Assembly (NCBI RefSeq): GCF_001039355.2
Contig: NW_019775391.1
Coordinates: 117,041-181,040 of the forward strand
From: Lingula anatina
Taxonomy: Eukaryota > Brachiopoda > Lingulata > Lingulida > Lingulidae
DNA length: 64,000 bases
Direction of reading: 5' to 3'
In this document: piece by piece, positions 1-14,635 of the stretch
Numbering within the stretch: the first letter of the stretch is position 1
How the letters are laid out: every line of letters starts with the position of its first letter
Translations under genes and position numbers: made by a program
The notes under the pieces: generated by a model
Told to the model about the DNA's origin: nothing
The model's database searches: none
Seen by the model: only the letters and a program-made list of their open reading frames with translations

Positions 1-1330
1 TTTTTTGAGGGGGCAATTTTCTATTGCATTGATAAAGTGGGTACATGGCATGTAGCCAAGCAATCAGAACAGCACCTGTTTGCCAAGTAATTGTAATCAA
101 GGCCAAGTTTGCCACATAAGTTATCTCTGAATGTTTCATACATAGTAACATGCCAATGGAGCGGGGTTTGATACCAATATATCTAAATACCTCCATCATT
201 TTTTGCCTGGGAGAGAAACTACTTCAAATGGCAATAATGAAGATTTTGAGCTCAGTAAAATGTTTGCTCTATTTCTCTGCTATCAGCTAATGTCAACCCA
301 GAGGCAATGGTTTATCAAACAATTGCTTAGTTTTATGTGGTTTGTGCAAACTTGGAGGCATTATTGAGGAAAGATAAGGGAGGCTGTCTGGCTGGAATGA
401 CGGGGTAAAAAATGAAGCTGTTTTTTTACCTCTGTCAGTGAAATAGGTGGTGGTTTTATTGGCACTGGTTTGCCGATAGTTCCTATAAATAGTTCTCAAC
501 AAGTTTTTCAAAACTTTTGGTGAAATTTTCAGCTACTGTAGTTGGAAAGAAGTTATAAGAAATATATAATAAATCCTTTTTTTTTTCTCTTAATTTTTTT
601 GTATCAAAAAACATGGTGATGATTATTGTAGCTGTTATTGAAAATTACTGCATATCTCGCACACAAATGCTTGTCTGCACATGCACATGCACCTGCCTGT
701 GAAACTGTTTTTGTAAAGCCTGGTTTAATTAGAACACATCAATTTCTTCTAATAATTAGTTATGTGATATAATGTTCTCTCTTTCTCTCTCTCTCTCTTT
801 CTCTCAAGCAGACAAAAAGAGAGAAAGAGTTGTAATCAAACATTCTCCATCTTCCATGCTTAAAGTCCCATATTGTATAATTAGTTATACAATCTGGACT
901 TTCATTGATGAGGATAATTAAAATGTACATTGTAGTGTTTCTAACCCAGCAAGAGGTCATGCGTGCGCGCATTGTGTGGCAGGCTGTGTTGAACATCTGG
1001 TGCACTGCTTTGTCTTTGACTCTGATTGAACATGAGAGCACCAAGGGTTCTACTTGACTGGGTGAAAACGAAATTTATTACAGTTTTCTGGTCATATGTT
1101 GTTTTATATAAACTTGTGAATTTGTGGCTGTTAGTGTTAACACTTTGACAGACTGGAAAATGTTGGGTTTGTTTGATTCATCCTAGTCTTCTGTTTGGAA
1201 GGTTTTCAACTTACTCTGACAAATAAAGATGTATTTCTTTAATTTTATTCTTGAAGTGATTGCATAATTTTATAATCCATAAATTATTTTTCATTTTACA
1301 AACTATTTACAAATCTCTTCTGTCTTCCAG
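1..1330. other. Non-coding stretch upstream of first visible ADAM exon
   Basis: I see no convincing exon here. The exon starting at 1331 begins in the middle of a codon, so an upstream exon must exist; this stretch is therefore most likely intron, with the signal-peptide exon lying before the window. A CT-rich microsatellite lies near 778-806. The short open frames on the minus strand have no recognisable content. Confidence 0.5.
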
Positions 1331-1752
1331 TCGTCTTCCTCACTCCCACAGTCAACACCACATTTCCCTCCTCTCCTGCACACACAGAGATAGATGGCGC
1401 CAGTGATGACAGCACCACTGACTCTGACACCACTGTCACCACCACCAGCACCACATTTTCCATAGACCCACCACCCAAGGAAGTGACCATGTTTTCTAAT
1501 AGCACCACCAGTGGCACCACTGCAACCACCTCCGACAGCACTGTCACAAAGGCACCACCCAAAGTAGACACCAGTGGTGCCGAGGCACCGCCAAAAGACA
1601 CCACCACCACTGAGAGCACCACTGAGAGTGCAGCACCACCTTTAATAGTGCAGAACCTCCCTGCTGTATATGAGATCGTCTTCCCAGAGCAAATTCGACA
1701 CAAGAAAAGAATTGGAATATCTACAAGAGATGACAAAGGACGTAGATTTAAG
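1331..1752 (+). other. ADAM exon: Thr/Ser-rich stretch leading into prodomain
   Basis: The exon encodes about 140 residues. The first 105 or so are dominated by Thr, Ser, Pro and Asp (TTTTESTTES, for example), a composition typical of O-glycosylated mucin-like linkers. The last part (VYEIVFPEQIRHKKR) reads like the start of an ADAM prodomain. The acceptor is taken at 1331 after CTTCCAG, giving phase 1; a second AG ending at 1351 would shorten the exon in the same phase and cannot be excluded. The donor is AAG/GTATTG at 1753. ADAM prodomains usually follow the signal peptide closely, so this extension is unusual. Confidence 0.75.
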
Positions 1753-4700
1753 GTATTGGATTGTGTGACATGTATTTCTTTCTTTTTTTGTGCACATTTT
1801 AAAAGAAATTCTGAGACATGATTTTGACTAAGAGATCAATAACAGCCCCCCCCCCCCCCCGCCATGATGTTATTCCAGCATGTGTCTCTACCCCCTGTGG
1901 CTGTAGACATTTTACTCTAATGTCACTTTCCTCACAGCTGAATAGAATATGATACAGAAACTGGGATGCCCACCCACACCCAACTGTTACCATAGATTAC
2001 TGATTGTATATGATATTATTACTAACCAAAAATTTTGTTGAACTTTTAAAGCTTGTGTTTTCACTGCATTCAATGTGAAAGCTTTCTGGATTTTCCAAAT
2101 TTCAGTCTTCATTCATTGCCCTGGACCCAGTTGGGGCATTGCCTCCCCCAGCTACTAGTACGTTTTCAGAATATTATCAGTTTTTTATAAAATTCACCCG
2201 ATGATCCTGTGACTCTGCGAGCTTGCCTAAGCATTATAATACTAAGGTCTAGTACTCAAAGGTGGTATGTTTCAGAACATTGTGAAATTCTAGCTTGCTA
2301 TTTGCTGCTAAAGGTGTGTATGTTTTTTGTTTTTTTTTTTTTAATCACCTGAACCAATGCTGCCAATTGCAAACAATGAAAGAAAAAGTCAGTGGGAAAA
2401 AAGCCATTGAAAGTTTTTTCAATATAATATATATGTCCTCATTTGTACCTTGTGATGACTCACTGTGGTATTTTCTACACACGGTGAACAATCAGTGTAA
2501 AATGACAGCCCTTTGACACTGCTTATTATATTAACACCAATCAATAAGTGGGATGAAATATGAAAAAAAAACATGAAAATTCTCTCAGAGAAAATCAGCT
2601 TTTTACGGAAGACAAGAGACAAAACACAAAGAAGTCGTTGAAGCGTGTCTGCCGTATTGAAAGGCTGGATATTGGAGCATGAGGCAGATTAAGTTCTTAT
2701 GGGAGATGGATTAGAATTGAATGGTTTTCTCGGGTTAAAAAGAATGTTTAGTAAGGATGAGACATCAGAATCGTATACACGTCTATAGTTAAATTCAATG
2801 AATTCAGTCATGTGTCACTGAAAGGGAGGGAGATATGCAGATGGAGATATTAACCCACTTGTTTCTGATGAAGTGAATGATGTTATAAATATTGCAGTGA
2901 TTTTTTTTTCTAGAGAATAAAAGGGCAGTCAGACAGGTTGAAAGCAATGAAGTGTGACATCTTTCAGATGAATACAAAGATTGTTTCTCAGGATTTTTTA
3001 ACATCTTTTTTTTTTTTTTTTTTTTTTTTGCGAAGTCTAAAAATCATTTGAAAATTTCTCATATGTAACTTATTTTGGGAACACTGAGGATATAACATGT
3101 TGCTTTTTGTTGATTTCATTTTGTAATATTTCCTCAATTTTTATAAGATTTTTTACTATAAAGAAGAAGGAACAAAGTAAAGAAGAGTGACCATGTTGTT
3201 TAATAATTTATTTTATGCCATTTAAGAGTGGAGTAATATTATCCATACGTTTGTCTCTGAGGCTTGGTCTTACACTAAGTTTCCTGGATTTCCTGGTAAT
3301 TCTTGTTCCACGGTGATGACTCATGCCGAGGTGATTTACCTGGCCATTAGCTCCAGGTAATAGAAAATGCCAACATTGTCGCCAGCATTTATTTCCCTCC
3401 GTGACGCTGATCGCTAAAAGTCCTATCTAATAACGTTGTACTTTTGATGATTCACTAACTGGTTTGACAATTGCCGTGTGTGAGTAGCGTGATGTATATT
3501 TGTTCTAGAGTAACGAGGAGAGTGAAAGTGTAGAACTGGCCGCGATGTTATTGATCAACTTTGAAAATATTTTCACACAACTAAGTTACCACTCTGTAAT
3601 GTTTGAGATGTGATTTATTTACTTATTTATTTAATTATGTATTTACATTTTATTTTTTATTTTATTTATTTTTATTTATTTATTTATTTATTTATTGTTA
3701 TTTTGCTGTAAATGATTAAAGGAAAAGAGAAAAAAGTATGTCCCCACAGGACCCTGAATAAAATACATGTTCATTAATTTCAGTTTGTTCACTCAAAACA
3801 CGAAATAATTCCCTTAAAGATACCTCTTGTGGGAGTCTACTGTTTTAACGTTAAAACGTTTAAACATCACCACCACGAAAGGATCAGGTGTTGTTTCATC
3901 TGCCCTTCCCTTGCTTCTTTCTCTCATATGTATTGTCTTATTACTGGAGTCAACATGTATTGGCAATTTCACAAAGTAATGGTGATATTCCCATTGAGAA
4001 AATTTAGTCCTGAAGGTCCACTTAGTTTACTGGTTGGGTGAGTCATGTTGTCTCTGTACTAAACTGTTCAATGGCTAAACTAGTTTATTTTCCAGATTTT
4101 TAAAAATATTTTTGTAAGTTCAAAGAGAGCCCAAAATCTATAATGTGTGATATCTGAGATGAAAGCATTTTGTGTGGTTCTGTTTCAATTTATTCCTTAT
4201 AAAAAGACAAAACAGCAGTGTTCAAAGTATATTTACAATAACAATAATACAATTTGCAAATACATTGTAATAAGTTGCTCTTTGTTTCTCATGAAATGAT
4301 GATTAAAAGTAAATAGTAAAAGGCCTTGTTTTTCTACCTGAAAAGACAGACTTCCATAACTCACATTAACAAATTCCTCATGTGAACAAGGCTCTTTGGT
4401 CAAAGATCAGAAGTTATACCTCTAACGTAGAAAACTTTCTTTAGCGTCACCAGAAATTAAGGTTGTATTTTTATCATCAGTATGGTCATGCAAATATAAA
4501 TGTAAATGAAAAATACAGTAAATGTCTGTTAACATTTTTGTTTTTCATTCCTGTAGGAACACTACCAGTATGTGGTCTATACAGTCAGTCTTGGAGGACA
4601 CAGACACAAACTACAACTCCAGCTGAACCAGTGAGTACTAGTAGATATCTATCTCATATATGAGCTTTTTTTGTGGAAAAGCAGAATTCTGCATTTTTTA

Positions 4701-5002
4701 ATTCAATTCTGGTGGTCCGCGAGATTTGTCAAGGTTAGGTGTTGGGTCCCATGATAAATGTTATTATTATTATTTTTTTAATATTTTTAAAACCTAGGTT
4801 CATGTCTGTTATCTACAGTGGACAGCCTGAAAGTTCTATGTTCTAATGTCTGAGCGTATCATGTGTAGCCACTGTGAATTAATTTAGCTGTTGCATGAAA
4901 TTATTATGAGAAAAATCGTTATTTGGTTTGTGATATCTGACATCATATCCTATTTCTAGTGTTTGTTGCTACACCTCTATGTCAGCTTGTCTGAGGTGTT
5001 TA

Positions 5003-5034
<32 letters not shown>

Positions 5035-5277
5035 TAAGGGAAAGGAGAATGAGAAGAAGAGCGAGAGAAGGAGATAGAGCAGAGAGAAAGAGATTGAAGA
5101 GGGGGGGGATACATAAACAGACCTGAAACCTGCAATTTCAGTCTAGAAATGCCATGGAACCTACTTTATATTTTATTCAGAGAGAACTTTTTTTTGTTGC
5201 CAAAAAGGTCACCCAACTTTCTCACTTTTGGTTCAAATCGAATGGTAGATGACACAATTAAGACCAAAGTCCAAAAA

Positions 5278-5320
<43 letters not shown>

Positions 5321-8300
5321 TAAATAAATTTACAGTTTACAGTAATATAGACATTAATATAAAGTTACAACACAGAATATTTCATCAGACACCACGCCAC
5401 CCCACCTCCCAGCTGGGCCATCACTACTCATGTTCTTACCACTAAATTATCTTGTCTTTTCAGGAAACTGCTGTCTCCTAAGATTCAACACAAACATTTC
5501 CTAGAGGGTAACACTCAGGTGATCTCAAAGGTAAGCTGACAGGAATGACTCACCTGTGAGATAAAGCCGAAGCCGACACTTGACTGGAGACTTGGTGCCA
5601 GAGAGCGAGCGTTTTGTATTTTTTAGTAGATTAATAGTTTAGTGATTTATTGTAGCAGCGTAGGATAAAAAAACTGGCATTTCTGTTGGTTACTAGCTGT
5701 CGCCAATTTAGTATAGTCTTGCTCTGAGGCTTTTTTTCTTCAGTAGATAAATATGATTTATTTTAGCTAAGCAAGATAGAAAAATATGAAATACTTTTTA
5801 GTCTATTGCCATTTATGAAGTATACCAGTCAGTTTGGTTTAGACTTTCTCTGTTGCTTGCTTCTTTTAAATTAATTTTTTTCAGCAGATGACAGTGGTTT
5901 ATTTGTAATCAGGTACTGATAAGTTCTAAGTTCTAATGAAAGCTATAGAGTTATGTTTAATACACTGGCTCTTTAAGGACATAAACCTTTAGCTAGCTGT
6001 GAAAAAAAAAACCTGAATGATAGTAAATACTCATTTAATTTGAACAATATGAATTAGTGATTTCCCCTAAAAATATTTCATTATCAGCACTATAAAAATG
6101 CTTATTCAAACATTTTGCTAACAAAAGATTTTTACAGACAGTCATTAATTCATATTGTTTGATTTATAAAGTAATCATCGTATTGCTGGCTGTGTCAACA
6201 AACAGAATGTGAATCATCCTCCACTGTTTGAATATCTGTCCATTACAACTTGTGAAGTATGCTTCATTACTTGCAGGAAATGAAAACTGCTGTTTTACCT
6301 TTGAATTTCTAAATGATGATCTTTTTATGGACTAAAACAAAATTGACATCACGCTGTACTACAATGAAAGGCAATTAGAAGTGCATTGCTGTATTTGATA
6401 GATAGAAGTTATAATTGGAAACACCATTTTTTGTATTCCTGAATTGTTAGTTTTGTGTTTGGTGAAGTAAAAGTGGATGATTGTTGCTTGATGATAATTA
6501 TCGGAAGTATTACAGGTATAAGTTTCTTCTGAAAGTTTGACAATATTTGAAAAAACAAATTAAATAAGCTTGAAAATAAACTTTTTGAATACCAGTAAAT
6601 ATAAACCACTGCCATACATCAAAAAACAAAAATTAATTGAAGGATCAGATTGTTAGATTGTTTACAACTGGTCATAATTATTGTCAATGTGAAATTTACA
6701 ACTGTCTCCATCTAGGCAACCATTCTGTGCCAAGCACCTATTCCCGTCCCCTGTGATCTCTACCCTGTGGCTCTCCTGTTGTATTCCCTGTAGTTCTGCC
6801 CTTTTCAGGCCCAGTCATCCATGATTTGATTGATGTCAAAGGACAAGTATATTTTATGTCACAGAAAACACGGGTTAAGCACATTAACTTCACAGACAGG
6901 TCACACTTGGCTGATCATAGCAGGTAGATTGAAGGATGAAAGTCCTCTGGACATGTTATATTTAAGCCCCCAGAACCCCGTTTCTTGTTGGTAATAATGA
7001 AACGCCACATCACTTCTGGTAGGTCAACCCTAGGTGACTAGATCTTATTGTCTTGTGACGTGATTCATCCGTGAGATGAAGACTTTTTTAAACAAAGGTG
7101 AATAACACTATAACCTTGTACAGTGTGGCTTCCAGGCGGAGTTCACCATCCGTCTTTAGATAGACTAAGAGCACATTCAGAACAGGGGACTAACAGATCC
7201 TAGGATCAAATATGGTCGACCCACTAAAATGTGTGTTGTGTAATCCCCACAGGAAATCTACATAATGTCCGATCCTGAATTAAGCTGAAAGCTTTTTTGT
7301 GGGTCGCTATTTTGAAGGGCGTATCTGTTAGTTTGTTGTTCTGAATGCGCTCCTAATAATAGGCATTGTCTTCTGAATCAAGTGTATGCTTTGCCACAGG
7401 TGTTATATGACAGCTTTGAGAACACCTGTTCCCCCCCCCCCCCCCCCCCCGGGGGATGTTGGGGGGGGGGCAGACATGGTCAATTTAACACATACCTGGC
7501 TGGTTATAATATTAATCTGTAGGTAACTGGAGAGGTTGTATCGAAAAAGGACATTTTTAAGATTAGGTGACTTCTAGTTGTATCTGAGGTTTAGTAGAAA
7601 GAAAACTGAACAGGGGGATTTTGTTTGAAAAGATTATCCTGGAATGTGACTGTCTGGGGTTATGACAGGTTAGGTATCTAGCCTCTGAGAGTCAGGAGGG
7701 TCAATAAATATTCCACAAGTGAAAAAGGCGAGAGAGGAAATTCATTAGACTGTTAAGCCACCAAGAAAACAGTTCTATATCAAATAATTTGTGGTTTTTG
7801 CCTTAGATATGTTGCTGTTAACGTGTAGTGATATTTTTCTGACACAAACCAAGATGTTAATATTTAGTGATAATTATAAGTATAAATGGCTCAAATAAGT
7901 TTGCATTTGTTTTGACGAAGAAGTCAATGATTACAAGACAAAGCTCTGGTTAAAAAACAACACAAACCTTGAATTGCTTCTTTTACTATATGGAGAGCAC
8001 TGACACATTCAGGTGATTAAAAATGGACCAGACATTTCAGCAAGACCCAGAAACCACCCCACCCCCAGATTTCTAGACCTAGACGCCTAGACTATAGATG
8101 TTTGGAATCTCTTTGTAAAACCCATAAATATCTTTATTTCCAATCCAAAGTTTCCATTAAAAAGATATTTCACAAATAAAGAAATTCAGCAGCTTGGAGA
8201 CAGTATCAATCTGATCTGATACTGAAGAAATGTATTCATCAAGCTATCGAGTTATAAGACAGGAAAAAAGGTCCTTTCAAAATAAAGAATTTGGCTGAGG

Positions 8301-11300
8301 TTTGCATTACATACCACTTATTTGACTTTTCTAACTTGGAGAAGAAAAGCGCTTTCAGAACAGTTTGTGTGTGTACATAGAATATAATTAACTACTTATA
8401 TATCGATATCTGAGTCAGGTAGCTGAAAATTCAGACATCAATACTGAATGTATGGTAATTGTCCAAAATATTTGAACAAAATTAAGCTGTCGTGGCTCAA
8501 AGCAGTGTTTTTATGGTATAACTTGAAAAAGGCAAGTTTCAAAAGAATAGGACTGGAATCATGTTTATAAATATTAGGATAAAGGATGTTAACCTTGACC
8601 AAATGTACTGATATGATAATTGTTCTGTGTGGAATTTATGAGGAATTACTCTTAGACTAGATATATAATTATTTATATGTGATCTGAATGGGGCCATAAT
8701 GCTTTGAATTCTTTGCTGTTTGAAATGCCACATTCATGTGCATCGTGGTTTTTGAATACAAGGGCTGTGAAATTAATGTTTAATTTTTGTTCGAGAGTTT
8801 GGTGCTTATGGATAAATAGTGCTGACATTTACTGAGGCAATGCTGTTTTTTAAATGTCAGAATAGACATGATTTAGAACTTAAACTGAAAATTACTCCAC
8901 AATACGTCGAGTTGATGGGAATATTACATGCACGCAGTATGCATTTGCTGTCAGCGCCTTCATTGTAGTTTTGTATTGACGTAATTGTCATATTTTTATA
9001 TTGACTTCAGAAATAAGCTTTTGATAATTGACAATTGATATATCTGTAATGTNCATTGGGCCATTGCGCTTTGAATTCTTTGCTGTTTGGAATGACACTT
9101 TGCATTCATGGGCATCGTGGTTTTTGAATACAAGGGTTGTGAAATTAATATTTCATTTTTGTTGGAGAGTTTGGTGCTTATGGATAAATAGTGCTGACAT
9201 TTACTGAGGCAATGCTGTTTTTTAAATGTCAGAATAGACATGATTTAGAACTTAAACTGAAAATTACTCCACAATACGTCGAGTTGATGGGAATATTACA
9301 TGCACGCAGTATGCATTTGCTGTCAGCGCCTTCATTGTAGTTTTGTATTGACACAATTGTCATATTTTTATATTGACTTCAGAAATAAGCTTTTGATAAT
9401 TGACAATTGATATATCTGTAATGTGAGCCAGTGCTTGTCTAAGCTGGTAGACTTTAGCCCAAGAACCGATAATGTTTTTACTGCAATGGGTGATATATGG
9501 GACTGATGGTAATAGTTAGTCGACTAAACTTTCCCTCCAGGGTTTATTTTGCAGTCTATTTGGCTAATGTACATTTGTGGAAATTAATGGATATTTATTG
9601 CCATTAACTAAAAGAATATTTTGCCTTCTTAACCTTTGTATAATCACAGCCTTTGAATAAAGCCATATCATATAACCTGTAGTGGCTGTTGAGTTCTAGA
9701 GTCAGCAACTTTGTATTATTTCCGATTTGAGCTCCCAGCTAAAAACGTGAAATGATAACATTTTTGCTGTTGTAGGAATAGGTCACTGTGATCCATCTTC
9801 TGTGGTTTCTGTTCCTCAATTTTAGTGCAAATATTCTCGCCATTCTTTAGGTCATTGCGTACTTTGTGTAAAGCCACATATATATAATCCCGGTGTAGGA
9901 GAGACGGAGAGAGAATGGGCTGATAAAAAGTTCCTTTATAAAGACTGACAATAACTTATTGATAACAAAGAAAGGGCTTTTATATCATTTCTTGTGTAGT
10001 AGTGGAAAATAATAAATCTTTTCTAAAGAAGCATTTTTTTATAGTATGAGGCAGTTATTTTGGGTCCTTTGTTGAAGGGTCAAAACTCACTTTTTCATAG
10101 GAAAAAAATGTGTTTTAACTGAAGTCTTGAGATTAATATCATTGTATGTATTGTTAAAAAGGAAATTATAACTTGTGACAATTGTTAGACTTAATATGCA
10201 AAGATCATTTATCCTGAATTATAGAAATATTTTCAAGTTTAAATTACACATCTCATAAAGTATATGTAGAGAGATTTCTGAAATGTGCAATGTTGTTTTT
10301 TTTTTTTTATTTTTCTTTCTGAAGACTGTTGCTGCTGAGGTAAACCATTGCATTGCTGTTGTGAATTGTTGTATATTGTTGTCACTGCACCATTTGTTGT
10401 TGTTGTATTTAAAACAATATGTGTGTACTTTTATAGTAACTGCATTGTTAAGCTTATAAGTGTTTGTAAAGTTTCTAAAATATATTTGAATGTGAATCTT
10501 TTTCAATAAATAAATATGATTATAGTTTTAGGAATTTTATATGCATGTATGCCATTTATTTATTATAATAAGAAACTTTAGCTTGGAAAGGTAGTTGACA
10601 AAAATTCGTGATTTTTGCTAAAAAGGGTTTTATCAGTACCATGAAATAATAGAAAAAAAAGAAGTCATTGGATATAAATATAAATTGTGTTCATATGCAG
10701 TTTACCTACGATGATAAATTTGTATTTTCTATTTCTGTGCTTGTTTTAGTACCACAGTTTAGCTTGGTAATGTTATTATGTTGAAGTGATTGCACTGCAT
10801 TTCTTTACTTTCCTAATTATTCACTGCTGTACCAGTTTGGATCTACTTAATTCATCAATATTCAGAAATCATTTCCATTCAGTACACTATCATTTTTGTT
10901 TTGTATTTACTATAAAACTAGGTTAATATTTAATATTTGATTGGGGATAGGGTTTGTTTGCTTATTTGGTGTTGATTTGTTGTGAGTTGATTTAAAAGCT
11001 TTGAATGTGAACTGCTTTGTCTAGGACGTAATCAGTGTATTTTTACAATGTCATTTTGTATGGACAAAAGGTGTGTTCTCTTTTTCATCTTATGTTTAGG
11101 TATTTAAAACTTATTTGGAAATAAATTTCAGTGCTTGTTATAAAATGTAAAATATTTTCAGTACACGGAGTTGACTTATTATAAATTTAAGCCATTAATG
11201 AAATGCTTCATTTAGTTAAGATTATTGCTTTGATTATGGAAAATATTAAATTTTATATGGATTTGACATTTTATAAATTAAATCTTACCAGTACTTTTTG

Positions 11301-11665
11301 GTAGATTGATTTCAGTTGAATGTGGTATCAGTTACAACATTTGGTGTTAGGTGTTATGAGGTTTTTCAAGTGAATGTTATGTTTTTATGAATCAGATTTA
11401 TTTTATCTATTTTGATGTGTGTGTAATGTCTGTATTCTATCTGTTGTAGGACGTGGAGCACTGTTACTACCATGGTCATGTGAAGAAGACTTGGAGCAGT
11501 TCAGTGGCTGTCAGTACTTGTAATGGGATCAGGTGGGTATCTCCTCTCTTCCCCCCCCCCCTCCATTTCCCAGCCCCCCTCTGCTTTCAGCCCCCCTCTT
11601 TCTCTCTTTCCATCCTTCCTTTTCAATCTTTCTATATCTCTCTCTTCCTGCATATCTCTCTTACA

Positions 11666-11703
<38 letters not shown>

Positions 11704-14602
11704 ATCACATTAATTTTATTTAATTCTGCCATATTCCCTCCCCCCTCTCTCTCTCTCTCTCTCTCCACACACAAAAGCCACCTAATAATGTGATTGTTAT
11801 GATAAGTTAACCATTGTCAGATGTTTATGAATAGAACAAGAAAGAACGTCTAAATTCTGAGATTAAATTAATTCTTAATGTTATTTCTGCAGAGGAGTGA
11901 TTCATCTTGAAAACGCGACCTATGTCATTGCTCCATTAGATGATGCCAGCAAGGAGGTGAGCGAAAATATTCCAGTCGTAGATTTATCCTCTGTGGTGTT
12001 TCAGCTTGGTTTTTTAATGTGATTTATATAAAAATTTCACTGACATTGTAAAAACATTATTTTAAGAGTAGACTTTAAGAGTGGATTTTAATTATAATTG
12101 TAATTATGATTTTGAGTTTGAAACATTCTCCACAAAGAAATGTTTGATGAGAAAAACTTTATCACATTTACTTTTATTTCATTCTGCCATCTTTCCCTCC
12201 AGCCCCGGGCACATGTGGTGTTTCAAACACTGGGACCAGTGGAGACATCTTGTGGTAGGTTTTTAAATCAACAGAAAGGTTTCATAGTGGATTAAAGCAA
12301 TAATAACTCTTCCTGTGAGATTCAAAATTCCACAAGGAATACATTGTAAACAAACACACGGTGTGAATAAATTCTTGGATGGTGTTATTTCCAGGGAATG
12401 ACATCGCTCAATGGCAGTCGTACACTCAGCTTCACAGGAGAGAATTCTTACACCGCATGAAGACTGTGAAAGCCAAGCGCGTGCAGAGGAACATCAGATC
12501 AGAGACGAAGTACATCGAGTTGGGCATGGTACTGGACCATAGCATGGTAAGATTAATCCACTTGGATAGAATAATATTTATTTATATAGTATTAAATATA
12601 CAAATTATAGTACTCTGGGCCAATTTTACTGTGCTGTGAGAGTAAAATAAAGCATATGATTGGAATTGGCAAACATTTTCAGGAAAAAATGGTGCCTTTG
12701 ACACCTAGTATTAATTTTATAACTCATTACACATATTCCATCACATATTATTTAAGTCAGTATTGACAAGGGAGAAAACTAAAAAAAAATGTACACTTTT
12801 TCACCAGTTTTATGTAGGATATTTTATTCACAATATATATTTATACATGTATTCCTTATTGTTTTAGTCCCGTCAAACCAACTTGTCTCAGGAGCAGTCC
12901 TTGCAGTATGCGCTGGAGATAGGCAACATCATGGACCTGGTAGGGGAAATTATTAAAAACTTTCAGTTATCTCTGTGTGTTGTTATAATAATGGTTTAAT
13001 AAGGGTTTTATGCGCTCTCTTTGCAAGATATAAAACATATGGTGATTATATAGTTATATATAGAATATAAAAATACAGTATTAACAATGGGATTAGGTAA
13101 AAAATAGACCTTTAAAATAAATATTAATGAAAATACTAAGAATAAAATAATTTTTTTTGTTATTCATTTAATGTTATAGTCCCTTTGATGGGCCCATAAT
13201 CTAGTCGGTGGTACCTGTCCTGTAGTGACCTCATTTTTCTCCATCTTTTCAGTACTACAAGCCAATGAACATCCGTGTGGCCTTGACCTACATAGAGGTC
13301 TGGAACCAAGGCAACCAGATATCTGTGTCAAGTAATGTCCGCCAGACGCTGCAGGAGTTCATGGTGTACCGCGAACAGCACATGAAGTCTGCACAAATAG
13401 ACGTCGCTCAACTGATAACGTAAGATAAAGTGCACCTCAGTACCGTGGAAAAAAGCAAAACATTACAATTTGTATTTCCATTTATGACAATTAGTATTTC
13501 CATTAGGGATAATTGTGTATAAGTATTTGTGTAGGTTTCTATCGATTTTGCTGTTATTAACAGACTTTGAGGTGTCTGCGTTCGGATTATATTATGTTAA
13601 TTGCCCTACTGCAAATATTTCATTTACTTCATGTAGCTGCCAAAGTGCATTATTTTCTCGGCATTATCTGAAAAAAAATTAATATGTAATTGTTGGAGAG
13701 CCCTTTGAGAACTTTACCAGTAAAAACGTCTTATTAATTTAGACAAGATTCCTTTATTGTTGCTTTTTTAAGTAAGATGATCTGTAATGATATGTATAAT
13801 TGCTCTTTTACTTTAAAAAAAAAAAACGGATGTTGCAAAGAAACCTTTCTTCGTATAAGTTTTTGTTACGCATGAAGTTTCAACCCTTATTTTAATAAGA
13901 AACATTTTACTTTTTCCCACCATTATATGATGGACAACTTAAGCTCTGTTTCACTCTGTGTGTGTCTGTTGTTTTCAGTATGGAGAAGTTTGAGCATGGT
14001 ATGGCAGGTATGGCGGTACCAGACTCTGTGTGTACAGCCAGGGCTGTCGGAGTCAATCATGTGAGTAGGCTACACATTGTTCGATTTCAGGGGCGGATTT
14101 AGGCCGTCTTCTGGGTCTTCCGGAAGACGGTCAGATTTTCAAGTTTACATTGAAGGGTATCTTTTTTTTCTGTTGGAAGATGGTCAAAAATGGAGGATTG
14201 ATCACCAAATATAATATGGAAGACTGTCAGGAAATATTTCTGGATCCGTCCCTGGATTTTATATCTTCAGTATATTGTAATTTCGCTAAACTTCTGAGAG
14301 AATGACTCTTGTGTCTAGTCTGTGAGTCAAATTGAAAAAAAGGCCTTATTTAAGAATTTGGCTGCATCCTTTTTAAAGAACATGAAAAATTGAAAAAAAA
14401 ATGAGGTTTTTAATTAATAAGACTCAAACTAAAAACTTTGCTTCATGGGGGAGGAGGAGATTTAAAACAACTATTCATTAATGTTTCTCATTCTACATGT
14501 TTCCAGAACCCTGACTTTGAGCAGCAACACCAGGTGGCGAGCACAGTGGCTCACATGATAGGACACAACCTAGGTCTCAGCCATGATGATAACTCACGTG
14601 AG

Positions 14603-14635
<33 letters not shown>

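Larger units (their letters stand above)
5531..11449. other. Large ADAM intron with repeats
   Basis: A 5.9-kb intron between phase-0 exons. It contains an inverted-repeat element at 7168-7353, C/G homopolymer runs at about 7431-7470, the duplicated block 8691-9422 with an N at 9053, and otherwise AT-rich sequence in which I see no exon. Confidence 0.7.
4557..12546 (+). other. ADAM prodomain exons and furin-like processing site
   Basis: Six exons between 4557 and 12254, plus the first half of 12395-12546, encode the prodomain: the strand YVVYTVSLGGHRHKLQLQLN, then LLSPKIQHKHFLEGN, the conserved DVEHCYYHGHV, and ENATYVIAPL. A cysteine in VETSC near the end of the exon at 12203 could be the cysteine-switch residue that caps the zinc in active ADAMs (inference). 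In the exon at 12395, KAKRVQRNIRSETKYIEL contains RVQR, a minimal furin site, immediately before the protease domain. This fits removal of the prodomain in the Golgi as in other ADAMs. Confidence 0.85.

Noticed and set aside
1296-1736. 146-codon open frame on the minus strand opposite the Thr-rich ADAM exon
   Set aside because: It is the antisense shadow of ACC/ACT-rich codons (giving Val/Gly runs) and has no domain or promoter.
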